Shown here one piece after another: positions 52,610 to 61,497 of a DNA stretch of 64,000 bases. Each line of letters opens with the position of its first letter. The first letter of the stretch is position 1. This stretch comes from Arcicella rosea (GTDB lineage: Bacteria; Bacteroidota; Bacteroidia; Cytophagales; Spirosomataceae), in the NCBI RefSeq assembly GCF_040543805.1, contig NZ_JBEUMS010000013.1, positions 124,001 through 188,000 of the forward strand, written 5' to 3'. A program made the position numbers and the translations under genes. The notes under the pieces are model-generated. The model made no database searches. It was not told where the DNA came from and saw only the letters and a list, made by a program, of their open reading frames with translations.

Positions 52610-54157
52610 ATGAAAAAAAGAAATATCATTAACGTAATGGCACTTCTATTAGTGCTTATACAAACATCTTGCTCTGACTGGCTGAAAGAAGAAAACTTTA
52701 CTCAAATCAGTTCAGATTATATTTATACAAGTGAACAAGGACTCGTTGTAGGTCTTGGAGGTTTGTATAATATGCAACGATCTTACGAAAAAATCAATTT
52801 CAATGCTAACGGAGCAAATCTGTGGCTTTATTGTGCCGATGATTTAGCAAATACAAGGACATTTAACGATGCCGCCATTTATAAAGCAAACATGACTCCC
52901 GCAGCTATGCCCGCTGAAAAATGGGCTTCGGGTTATCAGCTAATTGACAGAGCCAGTGCAATAATATCAGCAACGCCAAATATTACGATGCCCGCTACCA
53001 CTAAAGATAGAATTATTGGGGAAGCAAAAGTAATTAGAGCAATGACTTATTTCAAACTCATTCAGTTGTATGATAATATTTTGATTGATACCGTTGCTAC
53101 TACAACTCAAAATGCTTTTGATCCTGTTGTTTATAAACCAGCTTCCAAAGAAGAAGTGTATAAACTAATTAATGCCGACTTAGATTTTGCTATTTCAAAA
53201 CTTAGCTACAATGTAAAACCAGGACAGATTGGCAAAGCTTTGGCAAGACATTTACGTGCTCAGACAGCTTCTTGGAATAGTGATTGGACAACAATGGCTA
53301 CGCAATGTGATGACATTATTGCCAATAGTGGTTTGTTTTTACAGCCAATTGACAAAGTTTTTGCCCAAGATGTAAACCATAAAGAGGCAATTTATACCTA
53401 TCAATTTGATGAAATATTAGGAAGTAGCGATAACCTTGCTGGTGGCGGTGACCATCACATGCCTGCTTATTTTAATGCGAGATACTACGAAATGCCGGGT
53501 GGTTATATGATTGAAGACAATGCTTGGGGAGGGAACTGCTTTGCGTGGAGTACTCCAAATGCTTATTTGAAAGGTTTGTATGACAAAAACGTGGACAAAA
53601 GATTTACGAATTACTTTTACCCAGAAATTGTAATCGGTAATAAACCTGGCACGGCTTATTATGGAAAACCACTTCCTGCATCATCGTATTCAGATAATTT
53701 CAGACAATACACTTTTAGCCTAAGGAAATACCAAGATTTCAATAAACCAGCTGGTAGAGCAGGAAGCTACAAAGATGTAATTGCTTTTCGTTTAGCAGAA
53801 ACACTTTTATTGGGTGCTGAAGCGCATTGGAGAAAAAGCGGAGATACTAAAAACGCTAAAGCCTTAGAGTACATCAATAAAGTTCGTGCAAGAGCAGGAG
53901 TGCCAAATTTTGATACGATTGATCAAAAAACAATTCTAGAAGAATCTGCTCGTGAGTTGTGTTTTGAAGGAGGAAGATGGTTTCTCTTGAAAAGAATGGG
54001 TGTTTTGGTAGAACAAGTAAATAAATACCATACTTACGGTAGTGCAAGTACAAATGTTGTTATTGCACCAATGCAACCTTATCAAGTAAGATGGCCAATA
54101 CCACAAGGACAAATAAATTTAATGGGAGGTACTTTTCCTCAAAATATAGGATATTAA
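52610..54157 (+). CDS. SusD/RagB-family outer membrane lipoprotein (pair C)
   Basis: The 515-residue lipoprotein has lipidated Cys21 (QTSC followed by SDWLKEENFTQ). The RagB/SusD core includes GEAKVIRAMTYFKLIQLYDNILI, FRLAETLLLGAEAHWRKSGDTKNAKALEYIN-like TPR sequence and ESARELCFEGGRWFLLKRMG. It ends VRWPIPQGQINLMGGTFPQNIGY. The sequence is clearly different from SusD A and B. It should bind the polymer attacked by the GH5 enzymes encoded next. A long imperfect hairpin lies behind it, before the GH5 gene. Confidence 0.94.
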   Translation: MKKRNIINVMALLLVLIQTSCSDWLKEENFTQISSDYIYTSEQGLVVGLGGLYNMQRSYEKINFNANGANLWLYCADDLANTRTFNDAAIYKANMTPAAMPAEKWASGYQLIDRASAIISATPNITMPATTKDRIIGEAKVIRAMTYFKLIQLYDNILIDTVATTTQNAFDPVVYKPASKEEVYKLINADLDFAISKLSYNVKPGQIGKALARHLRAQTASWNSDWTTMATQCDDIIANSGLFLQPIDKVFAQDVNHKEAIYTYQFDEILGSSDNLAGGGDHHMPAYFNARYYEMPGGYMIEDNAWGGNCFAWSTPNAYLKGLYDKNVDKRFTNYFYPEIVIGNKPGTAYYGKPLPASSYSDNFRQYTFSLRKYQDFNKPAGRAGSYKDVIAFRLAETLLLGAEAHWRKSGDTKNAKALEYINKVRARAGVPNFDTIDQKTILEESARELCFEGGRWFLLKRMGVLVEQVNKYHTYGSASTNVVIAPMQPYQVRWPIPQGQINLMGGTFPQNIGY

Positions 54158-54179
54158 TTACCTAACCTAAATATTAAGA

Positions 54180-54230
54180 GGTTCAAGAATGGTAATACAT
54201 CCGCATTAATGTATTATCAATTCTTGAATC
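54180..54230 (+). other. Imperfect long hairpin between susD C and GH5 gene
   Basis: GGTTCAAGAAT...TAATACAT pairs with ATGTATTA...ATTCTTGAATC around an 8-nt loop, with one bulge. No T-tract follows, so it may be an mRNA-processing or stability element rather than a terminator. Confidence 0.45.
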
Positions 54231-54276
54231 ATACCAATATTTTAGATAAATCAATCTGTACATGGAATTAAGAAAT

Positions 54277-55284
54277 ATGAAAAAAAAGATTATTGTTCAC
54301 TGCCTTTTTTTATTAATTAGCACATTTAGTGTTTCTGCTCAAACCAAATGGGGAAAAGGTTTTGCTTTTAAACAAAATAAAAAAATGGGTCGTGGGGTAA
54401 ATATCATTGGTTATGACCCTCTATGGAAAGATAGTACCAAAGCAATAATGAAAGATGAACATTTTGAACTGATTAAAAAGGCAGGTTTTAGTAATGTTCG
54501 TATCGTTATTAGTCCATTCAAATTTTCTATGAATGACTCTACTTATACTATCAATCCCAATTTTTTTATAAGCTTAGACTGGGCAGTAAAAACTGCATTG
54601 AAAAATAAGTTGATAGCAATCGTAGATTTTCATGAGCACAATGCCATGCAAAAAGACCCGATAGCTACTAAGCCAAAATTATTGGCCATGTGGAAACAAA
54701 TTGCAGAACATTGTAAACACTATCCGAAAGAAGTACTTTTTGAAATAGCCAATGAACCAAACATGAAACCAGAAGTTTGGAACAATATTCATAGCGAAGC
54801 TTATAAAATTATACGTCAATCGAATCCTAAAAGAACATTGATTATCGGTACAATCAACGGGAATCAAATCAAGCATTTAAAAGATTTAACCTTGCCTGAA
54901 GACGACCGTAATATCATTGTTGCTATTCATTATTATAGTCCTATTCAATTTACACATCAAGGAGCACCTTGGTCAGTTAAAAACAAAGATTTAAGTGGGA
55001 TTGAATGGACACAAAGTGATAACGAAATGCAGGCAGTAAAGCTAGATTTTGAGATAGCTCAAGAGTGGTCTAAAAAATATAATCGGCCTTTAACTTTAGG
55101 AGAATTTGGTGCTTATGAAAAGGCAGATATGGCTTCAAGAGTAAAGTGGACAAACTATGTTGCACGCCAAGCCGAAAGGAATTCTTGGAGTTGGAGTTAT
55201 TGGCAATTTGATTCTGATTTTATTCTTTACGATATGAAATCTCAAGCATGGGTTGAACCCATAAAAAATGCACTGATTCCTTAG
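54277..55284 (+). CDS. Secreted GH5-family glycoside hydrolase (endo-beta-glycanase)
   Basis: From the ATG at 54277 the protein is 335 aa, with a signal peptide (about 1-22, ending VSAQ) and a single GH5 TIM barrel. Catalytic features are VRIVISP, IVDFHEHN, FEIANEPN with the acid/base Glu160, HYYSPIQF (His218, Tyr219/220) and LGEFGAYE with the nucleophile Glu276, then WSWSYWQFD. These match endoglucanase/mannanase-type GH5 enzymes that hydrolyse beta-1,4-linked backbones. An upstream in-frame ATG (54262) would add five residues. It follows the SusC/SusD pair C and precedes a second GH5, supporting a shared hemicellulose or glucan substrate. Confidence 0.92.
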   Translation: MKKKIIVHCLFLLISTFSVSAQTKWGKGFAFKQNKKMGRGVNIIGYDPLWKDSTKAIMKDEHFELIKKAGFSNVRIVISPFKFSMNDSTYTINPNFFISLDWAVKTALKNKLIAIVDFHEHNAMQKDPIATKPKLLAMWKQIAEHCKHYPKEVLFEIANEPNMKPEVWNNIHSEAYKIIRQSNPKRTLIIGTINGNQIKHLKDLTLPEDDRNIIVAIHYYSPIQFTHQGAPWSVKNKDLSGIEWTQSDNEMQAVKLDFEIAQEWSKKYNRPLTLGEFGAYEKADMASRVKWTNYVARQAERNSWSWSYWQFDSDFILYDMKSQAWVEPIKNALIP

Positions 55285-55343
55285 GAACAAGTATTTAACC
55301 CCAAGTAAGTCTAAAATTAACTCGAAATCAAACAATTGGAATA

Positions 55344-56531
55344 ATGAAAAATGTAAGTATAAAGATATTAAAAAGAGTTTTTTACGGCATGGTATGTTAT
55401 ATCTGCTTACCCTTATTTATTTTTTCATGTGCAAGCCAGTCTGGTGGAGTTGTTCCAATAACGCCACCACCAGTAAGCCCACCTATTACTACACCCATTC
55501 CTGCGATAAATACTAATGCTACAACCGCTAAAGAAATCGTATTAGACATGGCAGCAGGATTTAATTTAGGTAATGTTTTTGAAAATGGTATCAATCCAAC
55601 AAATCCATCAACCAACAAAGGAATCATTGATTTGTATTACAATGCAGGAATGAGGCATGTAAGGATTCCTACTACATGGATGGATGGTTTTAGTAATAAT
55701 TTAGCAGATGCCAATGGCAATTTGAATACTTTGCATCCAAGATTTTTGGAACTGAAAGAAATCATTGATTATGCTCTTGCCAAAAAAATGTATGTTGTAC
55801 TGAACACACATCATGAACATTGGCTAAAAGACCATTACGATGGTACTGCCATTTACGATACTAAATTTGCGAAATTATGGACGGGCATTGCTACTTTCTT
55901 CAAAGAATATCCCAAACAATTACTCTTTGAAGTACTGAACGAGCCAGAAGGAAATTTAGGGCAATGGAGTGGAACGGGCTATCCATTACCTACTGTTGAA
56001 CAGGCTTTAGTTTATACCAGGAAAGTAAATAGTATTGCTTATAATGCCATTAGAGCAACTGGTGGAGCAAATGCCACTCGTATTGTTATGATTTCTCCAA
56101 ATGGACAGGGCAATCAAGGAATGATTGAAGAAGTATATCCAACCAAAGCAAGTTTGCCAGGTGGTGGTACAGATACTTATTTAGCTATACAAGTTCATAC
56201 CTATGACCCTTGGGCATTTTGCGGACAAACAGGCAATAATGCGGCTTTCCCAGGGAATACTTCTATTGAAAATGCGATTAAAAAAGTAGGGGTTCATGCT
56301 ACTTTACTAGATGTTCCTATTAATTACGGGGAGTTTGGTGTTGGAAGACAATCAAATACGGCTGAACGCAATACGGATCTTGTTCGTGGTTATTACAGAG
56401 TTTTTAATCTTACGTGTAAAACACAAAAAATGTCGTTTACAGCATGGGATGATAGAGGTTGGTTTGGTCTTGTCAACAAAGAAGGAACATCTTTTGTGAA
56501 CAATATTGTACCTTCGATGATGGCACAGTGA
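55344..56531 (+). CDS. GH5-family glycoside hydrolase, surface lipoprotein
   Basis: The 395-residue protein has a lipoprotein signal with Cys29 (FIFSC), a Pro/Thr-rich linker (about 36-56) and a GH5 TIM barrel. Motifs are GFNLGNVFE, RHVRIPTTW, YVVLNTHHEHW, LFEVLNEPEG with the acid/base Glu200, VHTYDPW and NYGEFGVGR with the nucleophile Glu330. It is probably anchored to the outer membrane, cutting polymer at the cell surface before uptake by SusC/SusD C. It differs strongly from the first GH5, so the two may act on different linkages or positions of the same glycan. It starts 59 nt after the first GH5. Confidence 0.92.
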   Translation: MKNVSIKILKRVFYGMVCYICLPLFIFSCASQSGGVVPITPPPVSPPITTPIPAINTNATTAKEIVLDMAAGFNLGNVFENGINPTNPSTNKGIIDLYYNAGMRHVRIPTTWMDGFSNNLADANGNLNTLHPRFLELKEIIDYALAKKMYVVLNTHHEHWLKDHYDGTAIYDTKFAKLWTGIATFFKEYPKQLLFEVLNEPEGNLGQWSGTGYPLPTVEQALVYTRKVNSIAYNAIRATGGANATRIVMISPNGQGNQGMIEEVYPTKASLPGGGTDTYLAIQVHTYDPWAFCGQTGNNAAFPGNTSIENAIKKVGVHATLLDVPINYGEFGVGRQSNTAERNTDLVRGYYRVFNLTCKTQKMSFTAWDDRGWFGLVNKEGTSFVNNIVPSMMAQ

Positions 56532-56558
56532 TAACCCTTAATTCTAAAATTTCATTCC

Positions 56559-57245
56559 ATGAAAAATATCATAGTAAGTACCGTGTTGATGATTGTATTG
56601 ATGGCTATAAAAAATCGGCAGGAGAATTTGGATGAAGTTTATACTAACGCTATAAAAAATTATCAGGGAAAACCGTGGAATAATCAATCACAGAAGATTC
56701 CGGGTAAAATTCAATGTGAATGGTATGATTTGGGAGGGGAAGGAGTAGCCTATCATGACAAAGACAGCTTAAATAATGGTAGTGGAAAACTCAATCCAGC
56801 GAATGGTACATTTCTCAACGAATTCAGAATGAAGGAAGGTGTAGATATTTCTTATACCAAAAACAAAGATATTGATAACAGCCCTTTTAATTTAGTAGAA
56901 CCCATTATTGGTGAATTATATGTGGGTTGGACAATGCCCGATGAATGGATAAATTACTCTGTAATAATTAACCAAACGGGTTTTTATACGATTGAAATGA
57001 TGTACACCGCTAGTGGAAATGGAAGTATTTCTTTACTCATTGATGGTGAAGAAATAAGTCCAGAAATATTAATGCCTTCTACACGGAATGACAACGAAAC
57101 GGTGGCATGGAGACAATGGCATCATTGGAATAAACTAAACACTAACATATCCAAAGAACTAAAAAAGGGAAAACATATTTTAACCTTAAAAACTGTCAAG
57201 AACGGTAACATGAATTTTGATTTTATTGATTTTAAAACGAAGTAA
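56559..57245 (+). CDS. CBM6-like carbohydrate-binding protein
   Basis: The 228-residue protein starts with a hydrophobic N-terminus (MKNIIVSTVLMIVLMAI) whose cleavage site is unclear. It then has a single CBM6-like beta-sandwich: PGKIQCEWYDLGGEGVAYHD, FRMKEGVDISYTKNKD, VGWTMPDEWINYSVII and FYTIEMMYTASGNGSISLLIDG. Such domains normally sit in glycosidases. Here the domain stands alone between GH5 and isomerase-like genes, 27 nt after the GH5 lipoprotein gene. It probably binds the polymer or its fragments in the periplasm or at the surface. No catalytic motif is visible. Confidence 0.82.
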   Translation: MKNIIVSTVLMIVLMAIKNRQENLDEVYTNAIKNYQGKPWNNQSQKIPGKIQCEWYDLGGEGVAYHDKDSLNNGSGKLNPANGTFLNEFRMKEGVDISYTKNKDIDNSPFNLVEPIIGELYVGWTMPDEWINYSVIINQTGFYTIEMMYTASGNGSISLLIDGEEISPEILMPSTRNDNETVAWRQWHHWNKLNTNISKELKKGKHILTLKTVKNGNMNFDFIDFKTK

Positions 57246-57293
57246 TTTTAAAGTAATCAATAACTATAATTTTTACGCTAATTAACCAAACGA

Positions 57294-58205
57294 ATGAAAA
57301 TAACATTTTTTAGTGTTTTGATGATTCTCAGTATATCTTTTTCATCAGCACAAAACAAAGGAAAACAGAAAGACATTATTCTTTCTGTTAACGCTTATTC
57401 TTTTGCAGATTTATTGACTGCCCGTGAGCCAAGAGATAAACAACAGGTATTTTCATATTTTAATTTACTGGATTGGTGTGCTACTCAAAATATCAAGGCT
57501 TTAGATGCTACCGCTTATTTTTTTCCGACCTATCCAGAAGTACCTTCTGATGAATATTTAGAAAAATTCAAGAATCACGCAAAAAAACTTGGAATTGCTA
57601 TTAGCGGAACGGGTGTTCGGAACAATTTTGCTTCCCCCGACCCAAAAATTAGAGAAGAAGGCGTAAAACTAACCAAATCTTGGATTGTTGCAGCTGCTAA
57701 AATAGGCGCTCCTGTGGTAAGAGTATTCGATGGTGCAATTCCAAAAGGATATGAAGATAAATGGGAAGAACCAGCGCAATGGATGATTGCGTGTTATAAA
57801 GAATGTGCCGAATTTGGGGCGCAATATGGCGTAAAAGTAGGAATTCAAAATCATGGAGAAATGCTTCAAACAGCAGCCCAATGCAAGTATATTTTAGAAA
57901 AAGTAAATTCTAAATGGGTAGGATTAATTTTAGATACTGGAAATTTCAAAACTGCTGATCCTTATAAAGACATCGCTGAAATGGTGCCATTTGCTATCAA
58001 CTGGCAAGTGAAAGAAAGTGTATTTGGCATTGGCAGTCCTATCAGAACAGATTTCAAAAAACTCATGAAAATAATCATTGAAGGCGGTTACAAAGGATAT
58101 TTACCAGTAGAGACTTTATTGGTTCGTGGAGAATCTTATGATCCTTTCAGTAAAGTGCCAGCGATGTTAAAAGAGATGGAAGAAGCCAGTAAAGCCCTTA
58201 AGTAA
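57294..58205 (+). CDS. Secreted sugar-isomerase/epimerase-like TIM-barrel protein
   Basis: The 303-residue protein belongs to the xylose-isomerase-like TIM-barrel (AP-endonuclease 2) family. Features include LSVNAYSFADLL, AISGTGVRNNFASPD, VRVFDGAIPKGYEDKW, VKVGIQNHGEM (likely metal-site His) and VGLILDTGNFKTADPY, then a C-terminal KGYLPVETLLVRGE. It carries a signal peptide (about 1-20, ending FSSAQ), so it works outside the cytoplasm. That is unusual for a sugar isomerase but recurrent in Bacteroidota, where secreted relatives may handle oxidised (keto) sugars. It is the last gene of the GH5 group, 48 nt after the CBM6-like gene, and ends before a strong hairpin. Confidence 0.85.
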   Translation: MKITFFSVLMILSISFSSAQNKGKQKDIILSVNAYSFADLLTAREPRDKQQVFSYFNLLDWCATQNIKALDATAYFFPTYPEVPSDEYLEKFKNHAKKLGIAISGTGVRNNFASPDPKIREEGVKLTKSWIVAAAKIGAPVVRVFDGAIPKGYEDKWEEPAQWMIACYKECAEFGAQYGVKVGIQNHGEMLQTAAQCKYILEKVNSKWVGLILDTGNFKTADPYKDIAEMVPFAINWQVKESVFGIGSPIRTDFKKLMKIIIEGGYKGYLPVETLLVRGESYDPFSKVPAMLKEMEEASKALK

Positions 58206-58378
58206 GGGCTTAATTACATGATATATGAGGAGAACAAAACTCGTAATGTTAAACCTATGTTATTTTTATGCTTTTCTAACTTGTGTGTACTTATTAATAT
58301 TCCAGACATTTTTTCAGTAGCATATGATTTGAATTATAATTATGATTATGTTAAGTATGAGTATAAAAGTTCTTCATG

Positions 58379-58430
58379 TAAACAATCAATATCCAATATT
58401 ATTTCTGGGTTATTGGATATTGATTGTTTA
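58379..58430 (+). terminator. Terminator-like hairpin after the GH5 group
   Basis: A perfect 20-bp stem (58379-58398 with 58411-58430) encloses a 12-nt loop, followed by AAATTTCCTT. The stem is AT-rich but very long. It likely ends transcription from the plus-strand glycan operon. Confidence 0.7.
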
Positions 58431-58633
58431 AAATTTCCTTAAATACTAATTGTGGAAATTGGAAAATGACATGTCTCCAAATAGGTCAAGTATATTCGCC
58501 AGAGTACTCGTTGTATTGGTATTTGATACCTATATCATCAAAACTTTTCAACATGGCTGGGTAATTTGTATAGGTTATATCTTCTTTTCCATTATGCTAA
58601 AGCTATCTGTGAATAACCTCAACAGCAAGATTA

Positions 58634-58670
58634 AATTCCTAAAAGTGAAGATGTTTCACTTTTAGGAATT
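58634..58670 (-). terminator. Terminator of the GH115-GH2 operon
   Basis: AATTCCTAAAAGTGAA (58634-58649) pairs perfectly with TTCACTTTTAGGAATT (58655-58670) around a 5-nt loop, starting 5 nt beyond the GH2 stop on the minus strand. Only a short TTAATCTT follows, so efficiency is uncertain. Confidence 0.7.
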
Positions 58671-58675
58671 ATAGG

Positions 58676-61492
58676 TTATTTTTCAAGCAAATATCCAAAA
58701 TAGAAAAACAACTTTCGTTTAATTGTTCCGTTTATTGCGTTTAAATCGCTATTGGGACCAAGTGATTTTACTTCATTATTACTTACTCCCATTTTTGAAC
58801 CTACCGCTGGAATGGCATCCAAAAATGAGATGTCGCCTGTAGGTAATACTGGATGTGGCTTTGCACCATTGATAGCATAAAAATCAAACAAACGTACATA
58901 CAAATCGTCTTCAGGCGAGGCTACGATAAATTTGCCTTCCATTGTACTTAATTCCAGCCAAACAATATTAGAATAATATCCTTTGAACTCAGGGTAAATC
59001 CAAGGAGCATTACCTGTTTGGGTATTGTTGTATAAGTTTTCGAAAACATTATAGTTTAGTCCTTGCATACGGTTTTTCCAAGCTCGATAAGGTCCTTTTC
59101 CCAACCATTTGGCACTTAAAACCAATCCTTCTGGATAACTAAAACTTATCCCCGCAAAAGGATATTTACCCTCTAGTGCATATTCGTAGTCCATTTCAAG
59201 CCATCCATTTGGTTTCATTTTCCAACGCACATTTTTGAGCGAACCGTTATAAGAGACTTCTACTACTTGGTTATTATCTTCTTGATAATGTTTTATACTT
59301 GTGAAATCTGCTTGCCCGCTCACTAAAACAGGTCCATTATTGAAAGATAATTTTGCACTGTTATCATTCGACAAACGAACTAACTTCCCTGTATTCTTAC
59401 TAAAACTGACAGCAATTCCATTGGCTTTCAAGGTAATCAATGTGTCTGTTTCTGTAGCTGTAACAGACTGATTATAAGGTGTATTCAATAAGTTTTTGAT
59501 AAGTTCTGTATTAGATTTTATCTTCAAAACCCAACGATATATTTCCTTTTTATCTGTATCATAAGCGATAAGTACCAGTCCTTCAAAGCCTTTCCAATCG
59601 GCTGGAAGGCTTATTTTTAATACTCCTTTGTCAGTTGGCTTTATATTAGGAGAGATGACATCCCCCGTTTGAGCAATAGAATAGCCTGTTTGAGAATTAC
59701 TCCTTGCATTAAAATTAACCAATTCCCAACGGAAAACACATTGATTAAGGTTAGTAAAATGATAACGATTTTCTACGGGAATTTCACCGTTGAAATCACT
59801 AGACAATTCTTTCATCGTTATTTTTACAGGTGAATAAATCTCACGAATAGCATATGCACTTCCTTCTTTTTCTCGATGTGGACCTACTACTCCATCAGGG
59901 GCATTAATGCCGTTGATGTCGATTGTATTGTTGTGGTCAGTTCTCATGATTCCTTCATCGGCTAAATTCCAAATAAAGCCCCCAGCTCCTTTTTTGGCAT
60001 TCCAATGCAATTCCCAGAAATCTGCCAAGGCCGCTGCTCCACCACCATCGTGCATGGCGTGTAAAAACTCGGTTGGCATATAGATATTGGTGTCTGCCAA
60101 AAGCTTTTGGGTACTGTAATAGTTTTCGTAATGATTACAATCTATTCCGTTAAAAGCATTATCTGGTTTATGATGTGCATGAATAACGGTTCGTTGAGAT
60201 ATATCATAATTGCCAAAATCATCGTCTAAATCTTTGTTATGCCCGCCTTCGTTGCCGTTACTCCAAAAAATGATAGATGGATGGTTGGTATCTCGCATCA
60301 CCATTTCTTTGACTAATGGCTCACCTGCTTTGGTGTTATAGGCTTTTTGCCAACCTGTTAGTTCATCAATGACATAAAGCCCCAATGAATCGCAGAGGCG
60401 AAGAAAGTTTGCATCAGGCGGATAATGTGAACATCTTACAGCATTCATGTTCATTTCTTTGATTAATTTGACATCGGTCAAATCGCCTTCTGGAAAGGTT
60501 GCACGCCCGTACTCTGGCCAAAAAACATGACGATTTACACCTTTCATTTTGATTTTGACGCCATTGAGGTAAATTCCATCGTGTTTTCTCACTTCGATAG
60601 TCCTGAAACCAAATGATTCTATCGTTTCGTAAAAAAGCTCATTGCCTTTTTTCAATTGAACTTTTACTCGATAAAGATTAGGCGTTTCGGCTGTCCATAA
60701 AGCAAGCGATTGGATAGTTGTTTTTAACAAAATTGTCGAATCTCCTGCCGTTGTTTGTGCTTTTGTTGTGCCAATGATATTTCCTTTTTTATCCAGAATT
60801 TGAGCCACAACTTCTCTTCCACCTAATTTATTATTAAGGTGTACTTTAAGGTTAAAATTGCCATTTGCCTTTCCATCAATCGACATCCAATCAATGTTCT
60901 CTTTGGGTTTGGCTTCTAAATAAACAGGGCGAAAAATCCCTCCAAAAATCCAAAAATCTGCAAGACGTTCGGCATTATTGATAGTTTTTTCGGCAGACAT
61001 TTTACTTACTTTTACTTCCAAAAGATTGTTTTTGCCGTATTTTAATTTCTCTGAAATATTGTATTTAAAACGATAAAATGCTCCTTGATGAACCTTCCCA
61101 GCTAAAGTACCGTTGACTTTCACTTCAGTATCGGTCATAGAACCTTCAAAAACAATCCAGATTTCTTTATTTTTCCATGAATCAGGAACGGTGAATTCTG
61201 TTTTATAAAAACCTTGTTCGTCGGCATATTTGAACAATTTTCCGAAGGTTACATCATCTCTACCATAGTTGTATGTACCAAAGCCTTGCTGTTCCCAATG
61301 GCTTGGTACTTGAATGGTTGACCAAATGCCCGCTTTACGCCCGCCACTAACTTGGAATTGCCATGTTTTTGGATGAGTAACATCTGTACCAGAAAGGTAT
61401 TGAATTGCTGATTTTGCAGTCGATTGTGCTTGAAGATAGAGGCTTATCAAGCTCAAAATCGCAATAATTAGCACTTTATTTAATAGTTTCAT
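58676..61492 (-). CDS. GH2-family beta-glycosidase, secreted (beta-galactosidase/glucuronidase type)
   Basis: The 938-residue protein has a signal peptide (about 1-22, ending LQAQ). A GH2 sugar-binding domain carries VPSHWEQQGFGTYNYG, an immunoglobulin-like domain follows (about 195-300), and the TIM barrel has GVNRHVFWPEYGR, VRCSHYPPD, WSNGNEGGHN with the acid/base Glu415 and MPTEFLHAM with the nucleophile Glu475. A long C-terminal part ends near SLGPNSDLNAINGT. It should release terminal beta-sugars (galactose, glucuronic acid or similar) from oligosaccharides in the periplasm. It is encoded 5 nt after the GH115 stop, so both are co-transcribed. The exact sugar is not readable from the sequence. 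Confidence 0.91.
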   Translation of the reverse strand: MKLLNKVLIIAILSLISLYLQAQSTAKSAIQYLSGTDVTHPKTWQFQVSGGRKAGIWSTIQVPSHWEQQGFGTYNYGRDDVTFGKLFKYADEQGFYKTEFTVPDSWKNKEIWIVFEGSMTDTEVKVNGTLAGKVHQGAFYRFKYNISEKLKYGKNNLLEVKVSKMSAEKTINNAERLADFWIFGGIFRPVYLEAKPKENIDWMSIDGKANGNFNLKVHLNNKLGGREVVAQILDKKGNIIGTTKAQTTAGDSTILLKTTIQSLALWTAETPNLYRVKVQLKKGNELFYETIESFGFRTIEVRKHDGIYLNGVKIKMKGVNRHVFWPEYGRATFPEGDLTDVKLIKEMNMNAVRCSHYPPDANFLRLCDSLGLYVIDELTGWQKAYNTKAGEPLVKEMVMRDTNHPSIIFWSNGNEGGHNKDLDDDFGNYDISQRTVIHAHHKPDNAFNGIDCNHYENYYSTQKLLADTNIYMPTEFLHAMHDGGGAAALADFWELHWNAKKGAGGFIWNLADEGIMRTDHNNTIDINGINAPDGVVGPHREKEGSAYAIREIYSPVKITMKELSSDFNGEIPVENRYHFTNLNQCVFRWELVNFNARSNSQTGYSIAQTGDVISPNIKPTDKGVLKISLPADWKGFEGLVLIAYDTDKKEIYRWVLKIKSNTELIKNLLNTPYNQSVTATETDTLITLKANGIAVSFSKNTGKLVRLSNDNSAKLSFNNGPVLVSGQADFTSIKHYQEDNNQVVEVSYNGSLKNVRWKMKPNGWLEMDYEYALEGKYPFAGISFSYPEGLVLSAKWLGKGPYRAWKNRMQGLNYNVFENLYNNTQTGNAPWIYPEFKGYYSNIVWLELSTMEGKFIVASPEDDLYVRLFDFYAINGAKPHPVLPTGDISFLDAIPAVGSKMGVSNNEVKSLGPNSDLNAINGTIKRKLFFYFGYLLEK

Positions 61493-61497
61493 ACTTG

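Larger units (their letters stand above)
58206..58675. other. Convergent intergenic region with two terminators
   Basis: This 470-nt gap lies between the ends of the isomerase-like and GH2 genes. It contains two long perfect hairpins (58379-58430 and 58634-58670). Two small plus-strand open frames here (58218-58442, 58450-58665) overlap the hairpins and lack family features, so I do not call them genes. Confidence 0.65.

Noticed and set aside
58218..58665. Two small plus-strand frames after the isomerase-like gene
   Set aside because: Both run through the two long terminator hairpins and show no family features.
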